From NCBI RefSeq assembly GCF_021800405.1, contig NZ_CP084550.1:2294001-2358000 (forward strand): a stretch of DNA of 64,000 nt, read 5' to 3'. Both the position numbers and the translations under genes were made by a program. Origin of the DNA: Arthrobacter sp. FW306-07-I. Its GTDB lineage: Bacteria; Actinomycetota; Actinomycetes; Actinomycetales; Micrococcaceae. Of this stretch, positions 47,184 to 59,486 are shown piece by piece (the stretch's first letter is position 1; every line of letters begins with the position of its first letter). The notes beneath the pieces are model-generated. The model was not told the origin of the DNA, made no database searches, and saw only the letters and a program-made list of their open reading frames with translations.

Positions 47184-48113
47184 ATGAATACTGTGAACCC
47201 GGAGACCGCCCCTGCGCCGGCGTACCTGAGCCCCGGCCTTGCCGCCCGCACGTCCGCCTCAACCGTGACCCTCGACGGCGGAACGGTGGCCTTCTGGACC
47301 TACGAACCCCTCCAAGAGACGCGGCATACCCGGACCATCCTGGTGGTCCACGGGTTCCGCGGCGACCACCACGGGCTCCTGCGCGTGGCGGACCAGCTCC
47401 CGGACATGCGTGTCATCATGCCGGACCTGCCAGGCTTTGGCGGTTCCGACGCTTTCGCCAGCGACCCGCACTCGGTGGAGCGTTACGGACAGTTCATCAC
47501 CGATTTCATGGCATCCCAGGGCTTGGGGCCGGACACCGTGCTGTTGGGACATTCCTTCGGCTCCATCGTGGCGTCACACTTCGTGGCCAACAACCCGGAC
47601 AGCGTAAACCCATTGATCCTCATCAACCCCATCGCCGCCCCGGCGCTGGAGGGACCCAAGGGGGTGATGACCCGGCTGGCCGTGCTCTACTACCGGCTGG
47701 CGGCCCGGCTTCCCCGGAAGCCCGGGCTGGCGCTTTTGCGCAATCCGCTGATTGTGCGGGTGATGAGCGAAACCATGGCCAAGACGCGCGACAGGGAGCT
47801 GCGCGCCTACATCCACGGACAGCACCACGCCTATTTCAGTTCCTTCGCCGACCGGGACAGCCTGCTGGAGTCCTTCACGGCCTCCGTCAGCAACCATGTG
47901 GCGGAGGTGGCGGACCGCTTGGACCTTCCTGTGTTGCTGATCGCCGGCGAAAAGGACGAAATTGCCACCCTTCCCAACCAGCACCGCCTCCTGGCCCTGC
48001 TGCCGGACGGGCAACTGAAGGTGATCCCCGGCGTCGGACACCTGATCCATTACGAAACGCCGGAACCGGCCGCCCGCTACATCCGCAGCTTCCTGGAGGA
48101 CCACCCCGCGTGA
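47184..48113 (+). CDS. Alpha/beta hydrolase
   Basis: The 309-residue protein has the oxyanion strand ILVVHGFRGDHHG (about 52-64), the nucleophile elbow LLGHSFGSIVA (Ser about 122), an acid in LLIAGEKDEIATLP, and His in IPGVGHLIHYETPE near the end: a full catalytic triad. No signal peptide is seen. It is tightly placed between the aldo/keto reductase (7-base gap) and the glycosyltransferase (4-base overlap), so these three probably form one unit. The substrate is unknown; the start is weak, with no ribosome binding site. Confidence 0.82.
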   Translation: MNTVNPETAPAPAYLSPGLAARTSASTVTLDGGTVAFWTYEPLQETRHTRTILVVHGFRGDHHGLLRVADQLPDMRVIMPDLPGFGGSDAFASDPHSVERYGQFITDFMASQGLGPDTVLLGHSFGSIVASHFVANNPDSVNPLILINPIAAPALEGPKGVMTRLAVLYYRLAARLPRKPGLALLRNPLIVRVMSETMAKTRDRELRAYIHGQHHAYFSSFADRDSLLESFTASVSNHVAEVADRLDLPVLLIAGEKDEIATLPNQHRLLALLPDGQLKVIPGVGHLIHYETPEPAARYIRSFLEDHPA

Positions 48114-49189
48114 AGATTGTCATCGATGCACGTTTCACCCGCACCGACCACCACGACGGCATCAGCCGCTACGGAGCAAGCCTGATTGCTGCCACGGCGA
48201 AGATCGCCGACGTGTCCATGCTGGTCTCCGATGTCCGGCAGCTGGCCCTCCTGCCGGACGTTCCGTACACGCTCATCAGCAGCCCGCTCTCCCCCCGCGA
48301 GCTGTTCGTCGCCCGGACGGTCAACGGCATTGGAGCGGACGTGGTGGTGTGCCCCATGCAGACCATGGGCACCTGGGGCCGCAAGTACGGCCTCATCCTC
48401 ACCCTGCACGACCTCATTTACTACGAGCACCCCGCTCCCCCGGGTTTCCTGCCCGCACCCGTGCGCGTGCTCTGGCGGCTGTACCACAAGGCTTTCTGGC
48501 CGCAGCGCCTGCTCCTCAACCGCGCGGACATCGTAGCCACCATCAGCCGCACTACAGAGGCCCTGATGGCCAAGTACCGGCTAACGGGCCGGCCCGTGCG
48601 CATCATCGCCAACGCCCCGCAGCCTGCCCAGGAACCCCGCAACCCGTCTGGTGGAGCCGACAAAACCATCATCTACATGGGCTCGTTCATGCCGTACAAG
48701 AATGTGGAGACCATGGTGGCGGGCATGGCCGGGCTGCCCGGCTACACCCTGCACCTGCTCAGCCGCATAACGCCCCAGCGGCGCGCCGAACTGGAACGCA
48801 TCATTCCGCCGGGCGCCTCCGTGGTGTTCCACAACGGCGTGACGGATGCGGAGTATGACGCGCTGCTGCGCCGGGCCACTGCACTGGTGAGCCTGTCCAG
48901 GGCCGAGGGGTATGGACTTCCCCTGGTCGAGGCCATGGCCTTGGGCACCCCGGTGATCGCCAGCGACATTCCGATCTTCCGGGAAGTGGGTGCGGACGCC
49001 GCACTCTATGTGGACCCGGAGTCCCCGGGGCAGTTCGCGGACGCGGTATCACGACTGCAGGATGATGCGCACTGGCAGGATCTGTCCCGGCGATCCATTG
49101 CGCGGGCAAGCGAGTTCAGCTGGGACGAGTCGGCACGCCAGCTGGTGGAAGCGGCGCACGAGGTCATGGCGAAAAGGCAGCTGGCCTAG
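48110..49189 (+). CDS. Glycosyltransferase family 4 protein
   Basis: The 359-residue GT-B fold enzyme has an N-terminal acceptor domain (about 1-180) and a donor domain with IYMGSFMPYKNVETMVAG (about 188-205), LLSRIT, and the GT4 nucleotide-sugar signature EGYGLPLVEAMALGTPVIAS (about 263-282). Its GTG overlaps the TGA of the hydrolase by four bases. The product could be a glycolipid, wall or capsule component, or a glycosylated metabolite; the neighbours do not decide this. It ends 13 bases before the convergent priA. Confidence 0.9.
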   Translation: MKIVIDARFTRTDHHDGISRYGASLIAATAKIADVSMLVSDVRQLALLPDVPYTLISSPLSPRELFVARTVNGIGADVVVCPMQTMGTWGRKYGLILTLHDLIYYEHPAPPGFLPAPVRVLWRLYHKAFWPQRLLLNRADIVATISRTTEALMAKYRLTGRPVRIIANAPQPAQEPRNPSGGADKTIIYMGSFMPYKNVETMVAGMAGLPGYTLHLLSRITPQRRAELERIIPPGASVVFHNGVTDAEYDALLRRATALVSLSRAEGYGLPLVEAMALGTPVIASDIPIFREVGADAALYVDPESPGQFADAVSRLQDDAHWQDLSRRSIARASEFSWDESARQLVEAAHEVMAKRQLA

Positions 49190-49202
49190 AGCAGGTCAAC
49201 CC

Positions 49203-51284
49203 TCAGAGCACATCCACACCGTCCAAGCGCAGCTGCACTGGGTCGATGGCGCGTTTGGCCGCCACGGCTGCCCGGGTGACCCTTAGGACGCGGACGACGG
49301 CGGACGCCTGGCCGTACGGGAAGAACAGCAGGGTCCGTACGTCTTCGGCCGAGCGCCTGCCGGAGGGCGGAGCGGTCAGCAGCAGCGGCGCCGGGCCTGC
49401 GGCGCGGAGCGTTATTCCGGCGCGTGCGAGGTCCGCTTCCACGGCGCCGGTGAAGTGTTCCACGGCAGCCCGCGGCCCCGTCACCGATGCGATCCGCACT
49501 GCCGGGGGCAGCTGCAGCTCCGTTCGGAGGGACAGCTCGCGCTGGGCGTATCCTGCCGGATCCCACCGCAGCAGCGCGCCGGTGGCGGCTGCGTCCGAGG
49601 CCGTAACCACCACCAGACCCTTGTCCGGGGCGGGACGGACCAGGGCTGCAGCGTTGAACCAGCGCCGCACGGTGTCTTCGCCGGCACGGAGGGTTTCGCG
49701 GCGGAGCAGGGAATCCCCGTCCAGGAGCAGGGCGGCAGCGTAGCCGTCCTCTGCGACAGGTTCGGCCCCCACCGTGGCCACGACCAGCGCCTTGCCGGGG
49801 CCCACCCTGGCCTTCACTTGGTCCCCGGAGGACGTGATGACTGTTGTGCCGGGAAATGCGCGGCCAAGTTCCTCAGCGGTGCGCAGCACTCCGGTGGCGC
49901 CTTTGCGCAGCCTCCGGCCCCCGCAGTGGGAACACTTCCAGTCGGGTGCCGGGGTGGAACACCAGCGGCACTGCGGCAGCGCTGATGTTCCGGCCAGCGC
50001 CAGGGGTCCCTGGCAGCGGCCGCAGCGGGCCGGTTCACGGCACGTTTCGCATACCAGCGAGGGCGCGTAACCCGCCCTGGCCACCTGCACCAGCACGGGC
50101 CCGCGTTCCAGTCCTTCCTTGGCGGCCTGCCATGCCGCGTGCGGGAGGCGGGCGAGGGTGGCCAAGGGATCGCGCGCCTGTTCGAAGCTGTCCGCAGTGC
50201 TCACGACGCGGGCAACGGTCCTGCGGAGGGTTCCACGCTCGGTTTCGACCGGGACGGCCCACCCGGCTTCCACCAACCGCTGCACTTCGGTGCTGCGGGC
50301 ATGTCCGGCAAGCAGGCAGGCGGTGCCTTCCTGCTCGGCCCGCAGGAGCAGGACCTCCCGGGCATGGGCGTATGGTGCGCGCTGCTCGATGTGAAGGTCG
50401 TCGCCGTCGTCCCAGCAGGCCACCAGCCCCAGGTCCTGAACAGGGGCGAACGCGGCGGACCTCGTGCCGATGGCGATTTTCGCGGTGCCGGCGAGCAATC
50501 GCAGGAAGTTGCGGTACCGCGGCGTGGGGCCGTCATCTGCGGTGAGCCGGGCCACGGCCCCGGACGGCACCAGCCCGTTGAGCGCTTCCTCGAGCCGGTC
50601 CAGATCCCGGTAGTCGGGTACCACGAGCACTGATCCCCGGCCGGAGGCATAGGCGGCAGCAGCGGCCTGGGCCAGCAGGTCCGGCCAGCCTGCGGGCCCG
50701 TACCCCTGGAGGGGGTTGACGACGGCGCGGGGCGAGCCCCCACCCGCCAGGTGCCGGAGAAAAGCAGCACCTGTGCGGTACGCACCCCAGGCGGAAACGG
50801 CGGGGGTTCCCGCCTCGGGCGCGGGCACCGCCTCCTCCGCGCCCAGCGAGTGGGGATAGTCCTTTTCAAGTTTCGCCACCCGCGGTGGCACCGCCAGTCG
50901 GAGGACATCGCTGACGGTACCGGCGTAACGGGCAGCAACGGCGGTGGCAAGGTCCCTGACAGCGGGCGCGAGGACCTGGACCGGGGACACCACCTTAGCC
51001 AGGGGCACAAGGGTGTGTCCGGCGTCGGACTCCTCCAGCCGCTCAAGGAGGTATCCGCTGAGGTCCTGGCCGTTGAACTTGACCTTCACCCGGGTTCCCG
51101 GCTGGGCGGCCTGGTCCAGCGGCTCAGGGACGGCATAGTCGAAGGGGCGGTCGAGGTGTGGCAGGGAGGACTCAACCAGGACCCTTGCCACCGGCAGTTG
51201 GGCAGCAACTGCAACGCCGCCGGGCATTTTGCGTGCGGGGAAACCCTGCAAAAGGGTTGGCTGGACGGAGCTGTCAGAACCCAT
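49203..51284 (-). CDS. priA: Primosomal protein N' (PriA-like), helicase motifs lost
   Basis: PriA restarts collapsed replication forks. The 693-residue protein keeps the N-terminal DNA-binding domain (ARVLVESSLPHLDRPFDYAVP, VKVKFNGQDLSGYLLE), the cysteine zinc clusters (CETC, CGRC, CRWC, CSHCGG around 420-460) and the C-terminal domain. The Walker A loop (GxxGSGKT) and the DEAH box are missing: the corresponding region reads NPLQGYGPAGWPDLL and CWDDGDDLH. Degenerate PriA is known in Actinobacteria and is thought not to be a helicase. ATG 51284 has GGAGGTA seven bases upstream. It follows metK. Confidence 0.9.
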   Translation of the reverse strand: MGSDSSVQPTLLQGFPARKMPGGVAVAAQLPVARVLVESSLPHLDRPFDYAVPEPLDQAAQPGTRVKVKFNGQDLSGYLLERLEESDAGHTLVPLAKVVSPVQVLAPAVRDLATAVAARYAGTVSDVLRLAVPPRVAKLEKDYPHSLGAEEAVPAPEAGTPAVSAWGAYRTGAAFLRHLAGGGSPRAVVNPLQGYGPAGWPDLLAQAAAAAYASGRGSVLVVPDYRDLDRLEEALNGLVPSGAVARLTADDGPTPRYRNFLRLLAGTAKIAIGTRSAAFAPVQDLGLVACWDDGDDLHIEQRAPYAHAREVLLLRAEQEGTACLLAGHARSTEVQRLVEAGWAVPVETERGTLRRTVARVVSTADSFEQARDPLATLARLPHAAWQAAKEGLERGPVLVQVARAGYAPSLVCETCREPARCGRCQGPLALAGTSALPQCRWCSTPAPDWKCSHCGGRRLRKGATGVLRTAEELGRAFPGTTVITSSGDQVKARVGPGKALVVATVGAEPVAEDGYAAALLLDGDSLLRRETLRAGEDTVRRWFNAAALVRPAPDKGLVVVTASDAAATGALLRWDPAGYAQRELSLRTELQLPPAVRIASVTGPRAAVEHFTGAVEADLARAGITLRAAGPAPLLLTAPPSGRRSAEDVRTLLFFPYGQASAVVRVLRVTRAAVAAKRAIDPVQLRLDGVDVL

Positions 51285-51344
51285 GACAGTTACCTCCGTT
51301 CAGCTACCGGTTTGACACGAACAGCAAAGCACCGGCCACTGACA

Positions 51345-52580
51345 TTAGGCGTTGAAGTACGCCTTCAGGTCGTCAACCCGGTCCAGCCGCTCCCAGGTGA
51401 AGTCGGGGTCATCCCGGCCGAAGTGGCCGTGGGCGGCTGTCTTGGCGTAGATGGGCCGCTTGAGGTCCAGGGCATCAATGATGGCCCTGGGACGAAGGTC
51501 GAAAATTTCGGCGATGGCTTCGCTGATTCGGGCCGGATCCACGGTTTCGGTGCCAAACGTCTCCACGTAGGTTCCCACCGGCCGCGCCTGGCCGATGGCG
51601 TAGGCGATTTGGATCTCGGCGCGCTTGGCCAGGCCCGCGGCTACCACGTTCTTGGCCACCCAGCGCATGGCATACGCCGCGGAGCGGTCAACCTTGGACG
51701 GGTCCTTGCCGGAGAAGGCGCCGCCGCCGTGGCGTGCCATGCCGCCATAGGTGTCCACGATGATCTTGCGGCCGGTGAGGCCGGCGTCGCCCACAGGGCC
51801 GCCGATCACAAACTCGCCGGCAGGGTTGAGGATGTTGGCCGCGCGGGAAATATCCAGGTTGGCGGCAGCCAGGACAGGTTCAATCACGACGGCGGCGAGG
51901 TCGGCGCGCAGCTGCTCAAGGCTCGCGCCCTCGGCGTGCTGGCTGGAAATCACCACGGTTTCCACAGACACCGGAACGTCTTTGTCATAACCGACGGTGA
52001 CCTGGGTCTTGCCGTCGGGGCGGAGGTAGGCCAGCTGGCCCGTCTTGCGGACGTCGGTGAGGCGTTCGGAGAGCCGGTGGGCCAGCCAGATGGGCGTTGG
52101 CATGTAGGACGGCGTCTCGTCGCTGGCGTAGCCGAACATCAGGCCCTGGTCGCCGGCGCCCTGGAGGTCGTAGTCGTCCTCCTGGCGGCCTTCGCGGGCC
52201 TCGAGGGAGTTAAAGACGCCACCAGCGATGTCGTTGGACTGCTGTCCGATGGAAACGGACACGCCGCAGCGGGCGCCGTCGAACCCGTTGGCGGACGAGT
52301 CGTACCCGATGCCCAGGATGGTCTCACGGACGATCTGCGGGATTTCAACATATGCATCAGTGGTGACTTCGCCTGCCACATGCACCAGGCCGGTGGTGGC
52401 CATGGTCTCCACGGCCACGCGGGACTCTGGATCAGCGGACAGGAGCGCGTCCAGGATGGCGTCGCTGATCTGGTCGCAGATCTTGTCCGGGTGGCCTTCA
52501 GTGACCGACTCGGACGTGAAGAGCCGGAGCGCGGAGGGCGTGGCCCCGTGGGTGTGGGGAAGGTGCAGCGGTAAAGTCAC
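51345..52580 (-). CDS. metK: S-adenosylmethionine synthase
   Basis: MetK makes S-adenosylmethionine from methionine and ATP. The 411-residue protein has [20 protein letters not shown], the [12 protein letters not shown] loop, and the [19 protein letters not shown] phosphate loop. The start codon is GTG at 52580, placed six bases after TAAGGT, so it probably has its own leaderless promoter although coaBC lies only 106 bases upstream on the same strand. No SAM riboswitch is seen. priA follows 60 bases later. Confidence 0.97.
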   Translation of the reverse strand: MTLPLHLPHTHGATPSALRLFTSESVTEGHPDKICDQISDAILDALLSADPESRVAVETMATTGLVHVAGEVTTDAYVEIPQIVRETILGIGYDSSANGFDGARCGVSVSIGQQSNDIAGGVFNSLEAREGRQEDDYDLQGAGDQGLMFGYASDETPSYMPTPIWLAHRLSERLTDVRKTGQLAYLRPDGKTQVTVGYDKDVPVSVETVVISSQHAEGASLEQLRADLAAVVIEPVLAAANLDISRAANILNPAGEFVIGGPVGDAGLTGRKIIVDTYGGMARHGGGAFSGKDPSKVDRSAAYAMRWVAKNVVAAGLAKRAEIQIAYAIGQARPVGTYVETFGTETVDPARISEAIAEIFDLRPRAIIDALDLKRPIYAKTAAHGHFGRDDPDFTWERLDRVDDLKAYFNA

Positions 52581-52586
52581 TCAACT

Positions 52587-52592
52587 ACCTTA
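52587..52592 (-). promoter_or_regulatory. -10 box of a probable leaderless promoter (metK)
   Basis: Minus-strand TAAGGT, six bases (AGTTGA), then the metK GTG. No ribosome binding site is present. Confidence 0.6.
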
Positions 52593-52686
52593 CTGGTTGG
52601 TGTTGGTACTCCCGTCAGGGAGAAGTCCGTAGATGTCCCCGTGCTAAGCAAACGTGGCCAGGAACACCCGGCCAAGGCGAACACGT

Positions 52687-53922
52687 TCAGTTCGAAGCAA
52701 CGCGGTTCAGTTCAAAACTGATGCGTCTGATGATGGCTTCCGAAACCTCAGTCTTGGTTCCCGATGCTTCCTGCGGTTCGGAGCCGGAGCGCGAAAGGAT
52801 GACCACGGAGTTGGAGTCTTGCCCGAAGACTTTGTCCGTCCCCACATGGTTGACCACCAGCAGGTCGCAGCCTTTACGCTGCAGCTTTGCCTCCGCATAC
52901 GCCAGGACGTCCCCCTGGCCATCCCCGGTCTCGGCCGCGAACCCTACAATGAGCTGCCCGGATTGGGCCGGTCCGGCATTGCGCTGCTCCACGAGCTCCT
53001 GCAGGATGTCCGGGTTGCGGACCAGGGTGATGACGGGGTCTGCCGTGTCGTCGCGCTTCTTAATCTTGGTGTCCGAGACTGCCGCGGGGCGGAAGTCGGC
53101 TACTGCTGCGGACATGATGATGACATCGGACCCGGCAGCGGCGGCCAGCGCAGCCTCGCGGAGCTGCAGGGCAGTCTCCACGCGGACAACGTCCACGCCG
53201 GCCGGCGGTGGAACGTCCATGTGGGCTGCCAGCAGCCGCACGCTGGCGCCGGCGTTCCGCGCGGCGACCGCCAGGGCCACGCCCTGCTTGCCGGATGACC
53301 GGTTGCCGAGGAAGCGAACGGGGTCCAACGGTTCGCGGGTGCCGCCGGCACTGATGGTCACGGTGCGGCCGGCAAGCGGGAGCTGGTAGTCGGACTGTCC
53401 CTGCACCAGTGCCATGGCTGCGTCGAAAATCATCTGGGGCTCGGGCAGTCTTCCCGGACCTGAGTCGGCCCCGGTGAGACGGCCGGATGCGGGTTCAAGG
53501 ACGGCAGCGCCGCGGGAGCGCAGGGTTTCGACGTTGGCGCGGGTGGCGGCGTGCTGCCACATTTCCGTGTGCATCGCTGGGGCGAACAACACGGGGCCGT
53601 GCGCCATCAGCAGCGTGTTGGTGAGCAGGTCCCCGGCCTGGCCCGTGGCAGCTCTCGCAAGGAGATCTGCCGTGGCGGGTGCCACCACGACGAGGTCCGC
53701 TTCATGGCCCAGGCGGACGTGGTTGACCAGGTGCACGTCGTCGAAGACGCTGTTGCTCACGGGGTTGCCGGACAGCGCCTCCCAGGTGGCGGTTCCGATG
53801 AAGCGGGTGGACGCCTCCGTGGGGATCACGGTGACGTCATGGCCGGCTTCAGTAAAAAGCCGGAGGAGCGATGCCACCTTATAGGCGGCAATCCCTCCCC
53901 CGACTCCGAGGACTATGCGCAC
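52687..53922 (-). CDS. coaBC: Bifunctional phosphopantothenoylcysteine decarboxylase / phosphopantothenate-cysteine ligase
   Basis: This protein carries out two steps of coenzyme A synthesis. The 411-residue protein has the flavoprotein decarboxylase half (1-185: VGGGIAAYKVASLLRL, the catalytic HVRLGHEADLVVVAPAT, and the PAMHTEMW substrate clamp) and the CoaB ligase half (from about 190: ISAGGTREPLDPVRFLGNRSSG, with the KKRDD-type lysine region). The GTG start has GGAGG four bases upstream. It follows rpoZ at 38 bases, in the conserved gmk-rpoZ-coaBC order. Confidence 0.96.
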   Translation of the reverse strand: MRIVLGVGGGIAAYKVASLLRLFTEAGHDVTVIPTEASTRFIGTATWEALSGNPVSNSVFDDVHLVNHVRLGHEADLVVVAPATADLLARAATGQAGDLLTNTLLMAHGPVLFAPAMHTEMWQHAATRANVETLRSRGAAVLEPASGRLTGADSGPGRLPEPQMIFDAAMALVQGQSDYQLPLAGRTVTISAGGTREPLDPVRFLGNRSSGKQGVALAVAARNAGASVRLLAAHMDVPPPAGVDVVRVETALQLREAALAAAAGSDVIIMSAAVADFRPAAVSDTKIKKRDDTADPVITLVRNPDILQELVEQRNAGPAQSGQLIVGFAAETGDGQGDVLAYAEAKLQRKGCDLLVVNHVGTDKVFGQDSNSVVILSRSGSEPQEASGTKTEVSEAIIRRISFELNRVASN

Positions 53923-53960
53923 GTGACCTCCGTCAACAGCAAGTCAGTTCAGCGGCAGGA

Positions 53961-54221
53961 CTACTCTGCGGCTTCGATCGGCGTGGAAACCAGCTTGCCT
54001 TCGTTGATCTCACGCAGGGCGATCGAGAGCGACTTTTCGTTCAGCTTGGTGTCAACCAGGGGTCCGACGTATTCGAACAGGCCCTCGTGCAGCTGGGCGT
54101 AGTAGGCGTTGATCTGACGAGCGCGCTTGGCACCGAAGATCACCAGGCCGTACTTGGAGTCGGCTGCTTCGAGCAGCGAGTCGATCGGCGGGTTGATGAT
54201 GCCTTCAAGGTTCGTGGACAC
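53961..54221 (-). CDS. rpoZ: RNA polymerase omega subunit
   Basis: The omega subunit binds the beta' subunit and helps assembly. The 86-residue protein has the family opening ([20 protein letters not shown]) and [11 protein letters not shown]. The GTG start has GGAGA four to five bases upstream. It lies 15 bases after gmk and 38 before coaBC, in a long nucleotide and cofactor operon. Confidence 0.96.
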   Translation of the reverse strand: MSTNLEGIINPPIDSLLEAADSKYGLVIFGAKRARQINAYYAQLHEGLFEYVGPLVDTKLNEKSLSIALREINEGKLVSTPIEAAE

Positions 54222-54236
54222 GAATTCTCCAAATTC

Positions 54237-54830
54237 CTAGCGGGCTGACGGTTCCGGCAGGTGTGGATGCGGTGTCAGCCCCATGAGTGAAACAAGCTCG
54301 TCCGCTGCCCGGCGGACGTCGTCATTGATGACGGTGTGGTCGAACTCCGGTTCAGCAGCAAGTTCCAGTTTAGCGGTTTCCAGGCGCCGCTGCTGTTCTT
54401 CCGGCGTTTCGGTGCCCCGGCCCACCAGCCGGCGGACCATTTCGTCCCAGGTGGGCGGGGCCAGGAAGACGAACTGGGCGTCCGGGACGGCTGCCTTGAC
54501 CTGGCGGGCGCCTTGCAGGTCGATTTCCAGCAGCACGGACCGGCCTTCAGCGATGGCCCGGTTCACGGTGCTCTTCAGGGTGCCGTAGGTGTTCTGGCCG
54601 TGGACCACCGCCCATTCCAGGAGTTCACCATCCGCAATGAGCTGCTCGAACTCCTCCTTGGACTTGAAGAAGTAGTGAACGCCGTCGACCTCCCCGGGCC
54701 GGGGTGCGCGGGTGGTGGCTGAGACGGAAAGCCACACCTCGGGGTAATTGTCACGGATGTAGGTGGACACGGTGCCTTTGCCAACAGCCGTCGGACCTGC
54801 GAGGACTGTCAGTCCAGGTTTCTTGCTCAC
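54237..54830 (-). CDS. gmk: Guanylate kinase
   Basis: This enzyme phosphorylates GMP to GDP. The 197-residue protein has the P-loop GPTAVGKGT (12-20), the GMP-binding [17 protein letters not shown] and [16 protein letters not shown], and the [11 protein letters not shown] strand. It is followed by rpoZ and preceded by mihF, the usual actinobacterial order, which couples purine and pyrimidine metabolism genes. Confidence 0.97.
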   Translation of the reverse strand: MSKKPGLTVLAGPTAVGKGTVSTYIRDNYPEVWLSVSATTRAPRPGEVDGVHYFFKSKEEFEQLIADGELLEWAVVHGQNTYGTLKSTVNRAIAEGRSVLLEIDLQGARQVKAAVPDAQFVFLAPPTWDEMVRRLVGRGTETPEEQQRRLETAKLELAAEPEFDHTVINDDVRRAADELVSLMGLTPHPHLPEPSAR

Positions 54831-54875
54831 GTATTCCTTTTGCCGCAGTTGGGGGAAAGACAGGCGCTGCCTGCC

Positions 54876-55193
54876 TCAATGCTCATCTATAAAATCTACC
54901 AGCGCCCGGCGCTGGTGGACGCCCAGGCCCCTGACCCTGCGGGAGGTTGCAATGCCCAGCTGCTGCATGATCGCGGCGGCCCGTACCTTGCCGATGCCGG
55001 GAAGGGCCTCGAGCAGCTCAGAGACTTTCATGCGGGCCAGCGCGTCATCCTCCAGTGCCGAGCTGATGATGTCCGCGGCGGACCTGTCGCCGTTTCGAAG
55101 GCTTTCCTTGGCGGCGGCCCGGGTGGCCCTGGCGGCTGCCGCCTTGCCCAGGGCATCGGCCCGTTCAGACGCAGATAAAGGTCGCAGGACCAT
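54876..55193 (-). CDS. mihF: Integration host factor, actinobacterial type
   Basis: This nucleoid-associated DNA-binding protein was first described in mycobacteria as a host factor for phage L5 integration; it is unrelated to E. coli IHF. The 105-residue helical protein has an Ala-rich helix (RADALGKAAAARATRAAAKESL) and a helix-two-turn-helix end (LEALPGIGKVRAAAIMQQLGI, RRVRGLGVHQRRALVDF). ATG 55193 has GGGGG eight bases upstream; a GTG three codons earlier is possible. It lies between pyrF and gmk. Confidence 0.93.
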   Translation of the reverse strand: MVLRPLSASERADALGKAAAARATRAAAKESLRNGDRSAADIISSALEDDALARMKVSELLEALPGIGKVRAAAIMQQLGIATSRRVRGLGVHQRRALVDFIDEH

Positions 55194-55223
55194 CACGGAC
55201 ACCCCCGAAGTCGGCGGATTTCA

Positions 55224-55245
55224 TCCAAGGGCGGCCGCCCTTGGA
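55224..55245. repeat. Perfect 22-bp palindrome between pyrF and mihF
   Basis: A self-complementary run centred at 55234-55235 with the core GGGCGGCCGCCC. In RNA it gives a stem of about nine pairs with a four-base loop, 31-52 bases upstream of the mihF start. It may be a processing or partial termination point within the operon. Confidence 0.7.
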
Positions 55246-55303
55246 CCTGTCCTGAAACTACCCTCTGGTGCAGCGTGAATCAATGCATCAGGGCAATTGC
55301 AGG

Positions 55304-56171
55304 CTATTGTCCCCGCAGCCCCTCCAGGGTCCGCAGGGCGGCCTCACGCAGGGCGCGGACCTGCGGTCCCGCCGACAGGATGTCGCGGCTGGACGTTCCC
55401 AGGACCAGAGGGTAAGCAGCACCGAAGGTGGCCCGAAGGTCGGCCGGCGTGGCCCCCTGCGCCCCGAGCCCGGGTGCCAGGATGGGGCCGCGGACGGCCG
55501 CAAGATCCAGGTCCAAATCCGCCAGGGCGCTGCCAACGGTGGCACCCACCACCAGGCCCACGGACCCCAGGTTTCCTGCATAGCGCACGTTCTCCGCCGC
55601 CGCTGCGGCCGTGATCCTTCGGGCCACGGAATCCTTTCCGCCCACGTGCTGGACGGAGGCGCCCTCCGGGTTGGAGGTCAGGGCCAGCACGAAGACCCCG
55701 CGGCCGGTCTCTGCCGCCAGGTCAAGCGCAGGGCGCAGGGACTCAAAGCCGAGGTAGGGGCTAAGCGTGACGGAATCGGCCGCCAGCGGAGACTCGTCAC
55801 GGAGCCAGGCGTCGGCGTAGGCAGCCATGGTGGAACCAATGTCCCCGCGCTTGGCATCGGCGATCGTCAGAACTGATTCGTCGCGCGCGGTGGCCAGGAC
55901 CTCCTCCAGCACGGCCATGCCCGCAGATCCGTGGCGCTCGTAAAGCGCCACCTGCGGCTTGACCGCGGCAGCGAGCGAAGCCACCGCTTCCAGGACGGTG
56001 AGGGAAAAGCGCCTCAGCCCGGCGGCGTCGTCGTCCAGTCCCCAGCCCTTTAAGAGGGCCGGGTGCGGGTCAATGCCAACGCATAACGGGCCGCGGGCGG
56101 CCATGGCCGCGCCGAGCCGGGAGCCAAAGGACTCCCGGCCGGCGCCGGATGCAGGCGAAGCGGGAACCTGC

Positions 56172-56179
<8 letters not shown>
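55304..56179 (-). CDS. pyrF: Orotidine-5'-phosphate decarboxylase, type 2
   Basis: PyrF makes UMP from OMP, the last step of the pathway. The 291-residue protein has the conserved GIDPHPALL opening, the catalytic [19 protein letters not shown] (lysine and aspartates), and the phosphate-binding [14 protein letters not shown]. This longer form is the type typical of Actinobacteria. ATG 56179 overlaps the carB stop by eight bases, so translation is coupled. It is the last pyrimidine gene of the operon. Confidence 0.96.

Positions 56180-59485
<3,306 letters not shown>

Positions 59486-59486
<1 letters not shown>

Noticed and set aside
49203..51284. priA as a decaying pseudogene
   Set aside because: The frame is intact, the zinc cysteines are kept, and loss of helicase motifs is a known trait of actinobacterial PriA.
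51285..51344. SAM riboswitch linked to metK
   Set aside because: The metK start is directly after a -10 box, leaving no 5' untranslated region, and the gap after metK is too short.
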